A DNA stretch of 64,000 bases. It comes from JAWKTT01 sp041398965. GTDB taxonomy: Bacteria; Planctomycetota; Planctomycetia; Planctomycetales; Planctomycetaceae. The stretch spans positions 62,001 through 126,000 of the forward strand of contig JAWKTT010000007.1 in the NCBI GenBank assembly GCA_041398965.1. The letters run 5' to 3'. A program made the translations under genes and the position numbers. Of the stretch, positions 46,590 to 55,120 are shown in pieces. The number at the start of each line of letters is the position of its first letter. The stretch's first letter is position 1. The notes under the pieces were generated by a model. The model saw only the letters and a list, made by a program, of their open reading frames with translations. It made no database searches and had not been told where the DNA came from.

Positions 46590-46861
46590 AGCACCATCAA
46601 GATCATCAGGGAGGGGGTGGAACAGATCGGCATCGTTGTCGTGATGGAGATGTTACGCTGTCAAGTCGTCGCCCGGATAGCCATACAAGGTCAGCGTGAA
46701 AGGCGTCTCAGAATCAATTGCTGCTGCCGGGTCTGTTCGCTGAGAGAGAGAAGAGTTATCATGTTCCCGGCGACACAGCGAAGGGCCCGGTGGGAACGGC
46801 TCTCTCGCCAGAGTTTCCTCTTGATTAACGGTCGTCTGCACTTCACTTTCTTGAGAGTTCT

Positions 46862-47497
46862 ATGCGAATCATTGCCGGGCGACTTAGGCGTCGTACCTTG
46901 AAGACGAATCCCGGCCTTATCACCCGGCCCATCACAGATCGTGTCAAAGAGACGCTGTTTCAGCGACTGCACGACCGAGGGCTGATTGAAGGGACACGCA
47001 TTGCCGACATCTTCGCTGGGACCGGCACGATGGGCTTAGAGGCACTCAGCCGCGGAGGAGAGCGGGTCACTTTCATTGAGAAGGACCGCGTTGCGGTCGA
47101 GTTACTGCGGGAAAACGTCGAGAAGCTCAAGTGCCAGAACGAATCGCTCATCTGGCCCGCCGATGTCGTAAGATGTTCCTACAAACCGAAGAACGCGGAA
47201 GGCTTCACCCCGTTCAATCTCATCTTTTTTGACCCCCCTTATGCGATGGTGCCTCAGTTGCAGCCGGGGTCGACGCTGTACAAGTCGCTCGAACGTCTTG
47301 CTGGTCCCGAGGCATCGGCCCCTGGGGCAACGATGATCTTTCGCAGCCCGGAACATTGCGAGTTTCAACTCCCTCCCATCTGGCAACCGGACTGGACACT
47401 CGAAATGTCCAATATGGTCATTACCGTCTGCAACCTAGTCTCCCCACCAGCCGATGCTTTGAAGTCGACTGGCATTGAACCGAGTGGCATGGAATAG
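46862..47497 (+). CDS. rsmD: 16S rRNA (guanine966-N2)-methyltransferase RsmD
   Basis: It methylates G966 of 16S rRNA during small-subunit assembly. The 211-residue protein begins MRIIAGRLRRRTLKT, the usual RsmD start. RPITDRVKETLFQRL is followed by the SAM site ADIFAGTGTMGLEALSRGG, FIEKD, and the catalytic DPPY in LIFFDPPYAMV. TTGAGAG lies close before the ATG. coaD, a frequent neighbour of rsmD elsewhere, is absent. Confidence 0.95.
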   Translation: MRIIAGRLRRRTLKTNPGLITRPITDRVKETLFQRLHDRGLIEGTRIADIFAGTGTMGLEALSRGGERVTFIEKDRVAVELLRENVEKLKCQNESLIWPADVVRCSYKPKNAEGFTPFNLIFFDPPYAMVPQLQPGSTLYKSLERLAGPEASAPGATMIFRSPEHCEFQLPPIWQPDWTLEMSNMVITVCNLVSPPADALKSTGIEPSGME

Positions 47498-48115
47498 AAT
47501 CTGCCGTCGCATGAGCCCAATGAGCAGTCCCCATCGAAGTCGGCCAGCGTAGTTCTAACGTGGCCCATTCGACTTTCTGGGAGTCACGGCTGCGCAGATA
47601 CGACAGGTGGGGCAACGTGACCTGCATACCCCGACTCTGAGTCAGAGAAGACGCGGAACTGTTGCCCGATTCGGTTTGTAGTCTCCTGTTTGCCGGTCCT
47701 TCACGGTCCGTCATAGTCTGCAAGCATCAGTGGCCCAGTGATTCCCCACTGGTAAACACCCCGGCTTGCCGTCGACAACGCGAACTGCCGCCCGGAACCG
47801 ACTTCTGGACGCCACAGAAGGACGAACTCTTCAATTGAGACCTCACACACAACGTGCCGGGTTAAGCAGTGTTTTGGACTATTTGCCCACAGTGTTTCGC
47901 GGCTTCCAGAGTCCTTCCACCCTCTCGGGACTGGCGAAGGGGGGAGGGGATCGATTACTCTAAAACTCGCTGATGGATTCATGGGTTGATCGATCTTCAT
48001 CACCAGGAGGGGGTGTTGACTCGGATGTGGTGATGTTGCCGATGCCATCGCCGGGAAGGCCTTGCGTTCCCTCTTCTGTTTCTAATTCGTCTGTCTGAAA
48101 TTCTGGGAGTCGTTC
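47498..48115. other. 618-bp region without a convincing gene
   Basis: A minus-strand frame of 115 codons (48048-47701) crosses it but has no recognisable motif and no SD. A short palindrome CTCTGA-G-TCAGAG lies inside. It may hold a decayed gene and the promoter of the next gene, but I see nothing to support either. Confidence 0.35.
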
Positions 48116-49384
48116 ATGGTGGCCACGAGAACTTGGCGGTGTCTGTTTGCTCTCACATTTCTCTCCCTGACTGCATGGTCTGCCGAGGGGGGGGATTGGC
48201 CCGGATGGCGGGGGCCCACCTCGAATGGAGTGGCTGCCGAGGGGAAGTATCCGGTCGAGTGGACAGCCGAAAAAAACGTTGCATGGAAGGTCGCACTCCC
48301 TGGTTCCTCAGGCTCTTCTCCGGCTGTCTGGGGTGACCGCATCTTCGTTACGTGTCCGAAGGATGGCAAGAATGGGTTGCTCTGTTTCGACCGTTCCGGC
48401 AAGTCCCTTTGGGAGGCGGAGGTTGGCACAGAGAAGCCGGGTAAGCACAAGAAGGGGAGCGGATCGAGTCCATCCCCGACCACCGACGGCAAGCATGTCT
48501 TCGTGTACTACAAGAGTGGCGACGTTGCTGCTTACACCTTGACCGGTGAACGGGTTTGGCATCACAACGTGCAAGAGATGTTCGGCGAAGACACCCTTTG
48601 GTGGGACTTAGGTACCTCGCCCGTGCTGACACAAAACGACGTCGTCATTGCCGTCATGCACTCGGGGCCATCGTATCTCGTTGCATTCAATAAAGAGACC
48701 GGCAAACAGTCTTGGAAGCAGGCTCGCGATCTGGGAGCGCCGGAAGAAGCAGCTCAGGCGTACTCGACTCCAGTCGTCTTTCAGGAAGGGGGACAAGAAC
48801 GGCTCGCGGTGTTAGGGGCCGACCATGCGACCTGTCACGATGCGGTCACAGGGAAAGAACTCTGGCGAGTTGGCGGACTCAATCCGACCCAACACAAATA
48901 CTTCCGATCGATCGCTGGCCCCGTGGTGAGTGATGGGATCGTTGTCGCCCCCTACGGTCGCGGAGATACCGTGACGGCGATTCGACTGGGAGGAGAGGGG
49001 GATGTCACCAAGTCGCACATCGCCTGGATGGAATCGAGTGCCGGTGCCGATGTTCCGACTCCAATAGCCGTAAACGGCAAGGTCTATGTCTGTCGCGACA
49101 AGGGGGAAGTGATCTGCCGAGACATTGCCACCGGAAAGAGCCTCTGGAGTGCAACCACCGAGAAGAATCGCAACGGCTACAGTGCGTCACCGATCCTGGC
49201 TGACGGTAAGCTCTATCTGGTGCGTGAAGATGGGACAACAACCGTCCTCTCGGCAGCCGATGGTTCTCAGTTGGCACAAAACCCACTTGACGAAGAGTTC
49301 ACCGTTGCCACTCCCGTATTCGTCGACGGCCAGATTCTGATCAGGACCTTCAAGCACCTTTACTGCATCGGCCCGAAGCCCTGA
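48116..49384 (+). CDS. Secreted PQQ-type beta-propeller protein
   Basis: The 422-residue protein has a signal peptide (1-25). The mature start GDWPGWRGPTSNGVAAEG is the typical opening of planctomycete PQQ-like propellers. Repeats with the WD/W docking pattern follow (GKSLWEAEVG, GERVWHHNV, GKQSWKQARDLG, GKELWRVGG, GKSLWSATTE). It resembles BamB and PQQ dehydrogenase propellers but lacks their catalytic residues as far as I can see, so a binding or scaffolding role outside the cytoplasm is most likely. No CxxCH motif occurs. A MITE-like element follows immediately after the stop. Confidence 0.88.
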   Translation: MVATRTWRCLFALTFLSLTAWSAEGGDWPGWRGPTSNGVAAEGKYPVEWTAEKNVAWKVALPGSSGSSPAVWGDRIFVTCPKDGKNGLLCFDRSGKSLWEAEVGTEKPGKHKKGSGSSPSPTTDGKHVFVYYKSGDVAAYTLTGERVWHHNVQEMFGEDTLWWDLGTSPVLTQNDVVIAVMHSGPSYLVAFNKETGKQSWKQARDLGAPEEAAQAYSTPVVFQEGGQERLAVLGADHATCHDAVTGKELWRVGGLNPTQHKYFRSIAGPVVSDGIVVAPYGRGDTVTAIRLGGEGDVTKSHIAWMESSAGADVPTPIAVNGKVYVCRDKGEVICRDIATGKSLWSATTEKNRNGYSASPILADGKLYLVREDGTTTVLSAADGSQLAQNPLDEEFTVATPVFVDGQILIRTFKHLYCIGPKP

Positions 49385-49517
49385 CAGCCGGTTGAAAAAC
49401 GACCGTGGGTCAGACTTTCCCATCTCACAAGAGCATCTCGTACGTTTTTTCGCCGAGAGATCAATCAGCACTATGTCGGGCTGGAGAGCCTGACCCACGT
49501 CTTTAACAGGCTGTTAA
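49384..49517. repeat. MITE-like element with ~35-bp imperfect terminal inverted repeats
   Basis: The left arm (from ACAGCCGGTTGAAAAACG through CGTGGGTCAG at 49404-49413) is repeated in inverse at the right end (CTGACCCACG at 49490-49499 through AACAGGCTGTTAAG). The inner 17 bp of the arms match at 15 positions. The centre of about 60 bp has no coding capacity and includes a T run. A second hairpin, GTCGGGCT/AGCCTGAC (49475-49494), competes with the right arm. It begins at the last base of the propeller gene. Confidence 0.6.
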
Positions 49518-49545
49518 GTAACGAAAGTGTCGTGTCCCCATACAA

Positions 49546-49560
49546 CGGACATCCCTGTCG
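49546..49560. repeat. Degenerate GGACA palindrome copy
   Basis: CGGACATCCCTGTCG keeps the core GGACA-N3-TGTC of the perfect hairpins at 28365 and 45377 but the arms have decayed to 4 bp. It lies in the gap between the propeller gene and the next gene, just beyond the MITE-like element. Confidence 0.4.
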
Positions 49561-49645
49561 ATCGAATCTGTGTGGGACGTCCCGGTCACTATCCCTGAAT
49601 ACTTCTTCCATTCCCCTCAACCCAGCATCACCCTGAGAGATCAAA

Positions 49646-50374
49646 ATGAAACTCGCCCGCCACTTACGCATCCATCAACTCGCTGTGCTGTTGTTGTGGG
49701 GATTGGCCTTGAGCATGCTGGCTGGGAATGAGGTCAGTGCTCAACCACGGCGGCCAAACGCCAACGATGGTCCAAATGTGACAGAGCTGGAGTCGAAGGC
49801 GAAGGCCGCCTTCAACGACTATCTCACAAATCTGGCTGACCTCGCCAAGGGGTATGAGGATAAAGGGGATTTTGCTTCGGCGAAAGATACTCTGAAAACG
49901 ATGCTCAAGCTGTCCCCCGATTCCGATTCCGTCAAACGGAGGATCAAAGAGTTGGAAGAGCGTGTCTTTACCGACAATCAACAAGAGTTCGAACTCGACA
50001 CCTCCAAAGGCTGGATCTCGAGCGGGTTGATGGTGAAGAAGGGGGAACCGGTCCGACTGATCGCTGAGGGGAGCCTGAAGCTTACCTTGAGCGCCACGGT
50101 CGATGCTGACGGTTTCGCAACCGCAGACGTCATGCAGGACATGGCTCCTGGAGTCGCCTGTGCCGCGTTGACCGGGATCATCGTTCCGCTCCCGACCCCC
50201 GGTGCCCGTGAACGTCCGAAACCCGGAAAGCCCTTCCACATCGGGAAGAAGACGGAGTTTCAACCCGATGTTGACGGCATGCTGTTTGTCAAGGTGAACG
50301 CCCCACCGGGAAGCAAGTGCGTGGGGAAATACCGTATTCAATTTGCTGGCAACATCGAACGCCCGAGTCGTTAG
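49646..50374 (+). CDS. Small secreted protein with a LecA-like/galactose-binding beta domain
   Basis: The 242-residue protein has a signal peptide (1-32, LAVLLLWGLALSMLAGNEVSA). A helical segment with one TPR-like pair follows (about 45-105, YEDKGDFASAKDTLKTMLKL). The C-terminal beta domain (about 108-240) includes GWISSGLMVKKGEPVRLIAEG, CAALTGIIVPLP and FQPDVDGMLFVKVN. That order of blocks resembles PA-IL-like carbohydrate-binding domains, but the calcium-site residues are not conserved well enough to be sure. It ends 77 bases before the pentaheme protein gene and is likely co-transcribed. Confidence 0.75.
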   Translation: MKLARHLRIHQLAVLLLWGLALSMLAGNEVSAQPRRPNANDGPNVTELESKAKAAFNDYLTNLADLAKGYEDKGDFASAKDTLKTMLKLSPDSDSVKRRIKELEERVFTDNQQEFELDTSKGWISSGLMVKKGEPVRLIAEGSLKLTLSATVDADGFATADVMQDMAPGVACAALTGIIVPLPTPGARERPKPGKPFHIGKKTEFQPDVDGMLFVKVNAPPGSKCVGKYRIQFAGNIERPSR

Positions 50375-50451
50375 TACCCTGACAGTTCTCAGCGCCCAAA
50401 GCCCTTCGACTGCGTCGCGGGGATTCGTCGCGCACATCCAGGATCGATATC

Positions 50452-53400
50452 GTGATACGTCAGACGTTGTTGTTTGCCGCCCTTCTGGGAGGATTTGGAC
50501 TCCACTCTTCCCTTGTGGCAGATGACGACAACCCGTTCGACGGCTACTCCCCTGGGCTGTTGGGAACCTATCGATCGACCGACGCGGCGACGCCGAATCA
50601 CTCTTGGCAGCGGATCGATGGTGAGGTTGCGTTCGACTGGGGCCCCAAGTCCCCTGGAGGCAATCTGTCATCGAAGCAGTTTGCTGTTGACTGGCAGGGG
50701 ACTCTCTTAGTCAAGACCGAAGGAACGTATCGCCTCCATGCTTTTCTCTCGGGACAAGCTGCGGTTTCGATCGATGGAAAGGTTCACCTGAAAGGGGAGC
50801 GGGAGGAGCCGGGTTGGGTGAGTGGCCCGCAGATGCCGATCGAGTTTGGCTTCCTTCCGATTGAAGTACACTTCGTCGCGGGGCCAACGTCGACCATCAA
50901 ACTCTACTGGTCTGCGGAGGGTCTGCCGCTTGAGCCACTCCCCTGGCATCAACTGTATCACGAGCAATCGCTCCCCGAGTCGGTCGCGTTGATCGAACGG
51001 GGACGACAACTGTTCGATGTCTATCGCTGCAACCGCTGTCATCAACAGGAAGGGGACCTCGTCAGCCCCGAGGCGCCGCCGTTTCTCACCATCACTGCGG
51101 ACCTTGATTCAGTCATGTTGCGACAGAAGTTGCGACACCATCAGGCCAACGCTTCGACATCTCGCATGCCCTCGTTCGGATTTTCGGAGGAGGAAGCCCA
51201 CTCGGTCGCGACATGGTTAGAACACTTCGGACAGCCGCCACAACTCCCTTCCCCCCCCGCAGTGAAGAAAGAGGAAGAGGCGGTGGCCGAGGGGAAGACG
51301 CTGTTTCATTCGGTCGGTTGTCTCGCCTGCCACCGTGTCGGCGAGACCGGCAGCGAGTTGACACAAGGCCCGCACCCCTTCAGCGGAGGCGACCTGTCAC
51401 ACCTCGGAGGGAAACGATCAGTCGACTGGATTTACACCTGGCTTCGTCAGCCGGAACGAACGAATCCGGCCCACGAGATGCCCCAGTTCGACCTGAAACC
51501 AACGCAGTTAGGAGCAATCGCCCGCTACCTCGCATCACTCGATCAGCCAAACAAGAAAGAGGCGGCAGACAACAAAGGGGCAGTCAAGAAAGAGCCAATA
51601 GAGAAAGAGTCGACCACAACGAAGCCTGTCGACGCGACCAAGCCGGACGATGCCGATTCGGTCCCGTTGGGGAAGCCCGATCGTCCGGGTCACCCCGCCC
51701 CGCCATCGATGCGAAACACCGATGTGGTCATTGCCGGCCGACAGCTCGCTTATGCATCGCGGTGTGCCAACTGTCACAAGACCCCAGCCTACGAGATTGA
51801 TCTGCGCGGACTCCCGAAACTCGATGAAGTCGTCAGCGATTGGGACAACTCGTGCCTCGGCGACAAGGCCGATCGCAAGACGCATCGCCCCCATTACCCA
51901 CAAGCCGATCGACTCGCCCTGCGGGCCTATGTCACGGCCCGCGTCAACCTGTCGCGTCCCAGGTTGGCGTCGACCACTCCCCCCGCATCAACACCCACGG
52001 CCCCCGACGCCACCCCGTCGCCAGTGACTCCCCCCGTCGCCAATCCGACAGCGGTCGATCCGTTGAGTAGCTTCGCACATGGGCAAGTGGTGATCGAGCG
52101 GAAGAACTGTCTCGCGTGTCACGAACGAGGTTCCAACCGGGGGATCGTTTCGATCGCGGGAGACGTCGCGACGAGTGTCGCTTCACTGCGAGGGAAGAGC
52201 GAAGACCTGATCCCGCCGAACCTGACAGCCGTCGGGGACCGCATGCAGTACGCCGCCCTTAACGACGCGGTCGCCGGAGAGCAGAAGCAACATCGGATGC
52301 CGTGGCTGATGGTGCAGATGCCGAAGTTCAATCATCGCCCCGCCGAACGCGCCGCCCTGTCGAGCTATCTTGTCGGCAGCGACCGCATTCCGCCGAGGGC
52401 TCCCGACGCCCCTTTTCAAAGGACCATCGAGACCCCGAAAGACGACTCGGCGACGCTGTTGACGTCGCGCGAACTTGTCGGGGCCGGGGGCTTCAGCTGC
52501 ATCGCTTGTCACCAGTTTGGCGACTACGTCCCGAAAAACGTCGCCCCCGGTTCGCGAGGTTCGGACCTAAAAGGGGTCGCGAGTCGAGTCCGTCCGGAGT
52601 TCTTTCTCCGCTGGTGTCGGTCCCCCCTGAGCATCGTGCCGGGGGTCGAGATGCCGTCGTATGAGAGTCGACCGGTCAAGGGAGTTCTCGACGAAGACAT
52701 CAACCGTCAACTCGCGGAACTCTGGACCGCGATCAACGATCCCCGGTTCGAGGCCCCGACGAATCCGACGCAGGTCGAACAACTCATTACGCTCCGTCCG
52801 GCAGAAGCGCCCCGCGTCATCCGCGACGTCTTCACTGTTTCGCCGGAGAACAACGACGGCGTTAAAGGTGGGACGGTCGCGAGATCATTCGCCATCGGCT
52901 TCGACAACGGCCACTCGCTGCTGTTCGACCTCGACACCGGTTCACTCCGCGAGTGGCGATGGGGAGACTTTGCACGCCAACGGACCGAAGGCAAGAGCTG
53001 GTACTGGGACATGGCCGGCCAGCACGTGATGACAGGCTTTAACAACAAGCCCGAGTTCTCCCTCTTCACACAAGATGGGACAGAACTCCCGCCGATGAAG
53101 ATCGATGGACGATCCGGAAAGTTGCTCGGATATACTGTGATCCCCCTTCAAGATAAAGAAGGCGTCTTCTATCAGCGTCGCTATGAATTGTGGTTCCAAC
53201 CTCCGGCCAGGTCCGACGGAACGCCCGCGACATCGACGGACGGGGATACTTTTCCCGTCATCATCAAGCCGATCGTGCTGACCGTCACGGAAGAGATGAA
53301 CGGCTTCGCAAACGGCGAGTCCACCGGCCTCATTCGCGGACTGAGCGCCACTTGCGGTGGTCCGTATGACATCCGTTTTTCCGGCGAACGGACCGAAGCG

Positions 53401-54969
53401 TTACAGCCCACACTGAAGGGGGCACGCATCCAAGTCGAAACGCGAGACACTACCGCAGGCAAACATTCGCTGTCGGTCATCATTCAGTACATCACTCCCA
53501 TGACCCCGGCACTCCCGCTGCAAAAACCGATGCGGGTCATTCCGCCGGGCCAGTCGCCGATCCGAACGACCCCCGGTTTCGATGTGACACGGCTCAAACT
53601 CCCGGCGGAGATCATGCCGACCTCGCTCTGTTGGACAGCCGATGGCACACTCGCGTTTACATCGTTGAAGGGGGACGTCTATCTGGTCGAAAAACACGAG
53701 AGCGACAGCAACGGCGAGAACGACGACATCGCACCGCAGCTCACCAAGTTCGAAGAGGGACTCCCCGCCCCATTCGGCATCCTTGCGGACAAAGATCAAC
53801 CACACACACTGCTCGTCGTCACCAAGGGAGAACTCTTGTCCCTGCGTGATACGGATGGGGACGGTCACTGCAATAATCGAAGGGTGTTGGCCGATGGTTG
53901 GGGCTACACCGACAACTATCACGACTGGGTCACCGGACTGGCTCGCGATGCGGATGGCAACCTCTACGTCGGGACCGGCAGCGACTACTCGCAAGGAGAT
54001 CGCGACCGCAACACGGCGAAGTGGAAAGGGAAAGTCCTCAAGCTCACCAAGCCGACTTTGTTGCCCAATCAAATCTCCCTGGAACCGTACAACGTCGAGG
54101 CCATTGCCGATGAACTCCGTTACCCGATGGGGATCGCCTTCGACGCGAAGGGCCGTCTCTTTGTGAGCGATCAACAAGGGGTTGCGAACACCTTCAACGA
54201 GATCAATCACATCATTCCCGGTCGACGCTATGGGGTACGGGCACTCCTCGATGAACCAGACGATCGCCCGGAAACTCTCGCCGCCGTGAAGATTCCGCAC
54301 CCCTTCACCCGCAGCATCAACGGCATCTTCTTCATCCCCGAAGTGGACGAGACCAGCCCGCTGCATCCGTTCGCCGGTCATGGCATCGGCTGCGAGTACG
54401 ATGGCAAATTTCTCATGCGGTTCAGCCTGCAAGAGGTCGCCGGCGAACTGCAAGGGGCCTCCTACCTCTTCACTCAGAAGGAGTGGCCAAACAAAGAAGA
54501 GATGTTGCTCGGCCCCATCTGCGGCGGGGTCTCGCCTGCCGGGGACATCTACATCGGCAGCATCCACGACAGCGGTTGGCTCGGCGGGTTGAACACCGGC
54601 GAGATCGTCCGCCTTCGTCCCACTGGAAACTGGCCGAATGGCATCCGCGAAGTTCGAGCGACATCTGACGGTTTTCAGATCGAGTTCCTCCAACCACTCG
54701 ATGCGACAAAAGCCAAAGACCCCGCGAATTACGACCTCTCTGCCTACACCCGCGTTTGGCAAGGTTCGTACGCGACTCCCGACAGTGAACGCCATTCCCC
54801 GAAGATTCTAAGAGTCGACGTTCAAGGGAAAGTGGTGGCGCTTCACCTCGAAACACTGAAAGAGGGGTTCTTCTACGAGCTGAACTGTGCCAAGCTCGGC
54901 TCAAAGGAGTCCCCCCTGTTCCCGGCTGAAGCCACCTACACCCTTAATCGCATCCCAGCCGCCAAATAA
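50452..54969 (+). CDS. Giant secreted PA14-pentaheme cytochrome with propeller-like C-terminus
   Basis: The 1505-residue protein has a signal peptide (1-24). A PA14-like domain follows (about 30-175; FLSGQAAVSIDGKVHLKGE), which in other proteins binds carbohydrate. Five CxxCH heme sites begin at Cys193 (CNRCH), 290 (CLACH), 438 (CANCH), 553 (CLACH) and 683 (CIACH). A Lys/Glu/Pro linker lies at about 365-420 and a Pro/Thr linker at about 515-540. The C-terminal half has a glucose-sorbosone-dehydrogenase-like or NHL propeller: FGILADKDQPHTLLVV, GLARDADGNLYVGTGSDYSQ, RYPMGIAFDAKGRLFVSDQQG. Redox plus sugar-binding domains suggest an extracellular electron-transfer role in polysaccharide use. It starts with GTG, AGGA upstream. 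Confidence 0.87.
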   Translation: MIRQTLLFAALLGGFGLHSSLVADDDNPFDGYSPGLLGTYRSTDAATPNHSWQRIDGEVAFDWGPKSPGGNLSSKQFAVDWQGTLLVKTEGTYRLHAFLSGQAAVSIDGKVHLKGEREEPGWVSGPQMPIEFGFLPIEVHFVAGPTSTIKLYWSAEGLPLEPLPWHQLYHEQSLPESVALIERGRQLFDVYRCNRCHQQEGDLVSPEAPPFLTITADLDSVMLRQKLRHHQANASTSRMPSFGFSEEEAHSVATWLEHFGQPPQLPSPPAVKKEEEAVAEGKTLFHSVGCLACHRVGETGSELTQGPHPFSGGDLSHLGGKRSVDWIYTWLRQPERTNPAHEMPQFDLKPTQLGAIARYLASLDQPNKKEAADNKGAVKKEPIEKESTTTKPVDATKPDDADSVPLGKPDRPGHPAPPSMRNTDVVIAGRQLAYASRCANCHKTPAYEIDLRGLPKLDEVVSDWDNSCLGDKADRKTHRPHYPQADRLALRAYVTARVNLSRPRLASTTPPASTPTAPDATPSPVTPPVANPTAVDPLSSFAHGQVVIERKNCLACHERGSNRGIVSIAGDVATSVASLRGKSEDLIPPNLTAVGDRMQYAALNDAVAGEQKQHRMPWLMVQMPKFNHRPAERAALSSYLVGSDRIPPRAPDAPFQRTIETPKDDSATLLTSRELVGAGGFSCIACHQFGDYVPKNVAPGSRGSDLKGVASRVRPEFFLRWCRSPLSIVPGVEMPSYESRPVKGVLDEDINRQLAELWTAINDPRFEAPTNPTQVEQLITLRPAEAPRVIRDVFTVSPENNDGVKGGTVARSFAIGFDNGHSLLFDLDTGSLREWRWGDFARQRTEGKSWYWDMAGQHVMTGFNNKPEFSLFTQDGTELPPMKIDGRSGKLLGYTVIPLQDKEGVFYQRRYELWFQPPARSDGTPATSTDGDTFPVIIKPIVLTVTEEMNGFANGESTGLIRGLSATCGGPYDIRFSGERTEALQPTLKGARIQVETRDTTAGKHSLSVIIQYITPMTPALPLQKPMRVIPPGQSPIRTTPGFDVTRLKLPAEIMPTSLCWTADGTLAFTSLKGDVYLVEKHESDSNGENDDIAPQLTKFEEGLPAPFGILADKDQPHTLLVVTKGELLSLRDTDGDGHCNNRRVLADGWGYTDNYHDWVTGLARDADGNLYVGTGSDYSQGDRDRNTAKWKGKVLKLTKPTLLPNQISLEPYNVEAIADELRYPMGIAFDAKGRLFVSDQQGVANTFNEINHIIPGRRYGVRALLDEPDDRPETLAAVKIPHPFTRSINGIFFIPEVDETSPLHPFAGHGIGCEYDGKFLMRFSLQEVAGELQGASYLFTQKEWPNKEEMLLGPICGGVSPAGDIYIGSIHDSGWLGGLNTGEIVRLRPTGNWPNGIREVRATSDGFQIEFLQPLDATKAKDPANYDLSAYTRVWQGSYATPDSERHSPKILRVDVQGKVVALHLETLKEGFFYELNCAKLGSKESPLFPAEATYTLNRIPAAK

Positions 54970-55120
54970 TCCGCGCGGGGTCTGTGGGAGTTGGGGATAT
55001 CTCGGTTTTGCGACTCGCAAAGATTGCTGTGCGGAAACTCACACAACTTCTCTACAATTTGCCCGCCTGAGAGGCGAGCAACGGTTCGCTCCAGGTCTTA
55101 CGAACTTCGGAAACGAGACC

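Noticed and set aside
47701..48048. 115-codon minus-strand frame in the 618-bp gap
   Set aside because: No SD, no recognised motif and composition unlike neighbouring genes.
53401..54795. 464-codon open frame on the minus strand
   Set aside because: It lies wholly opposite the pentaheme gene, whose plus-strand product has clear domains. High GC with few T-rich codons leaves long antisense frames; no family motif or SD is visible.
54887..55120. Upstream extension of the zwf frame
   Set aside because: It overlaps the 3' end of the pentaheme gene in another frame and has no similarity to zwf.
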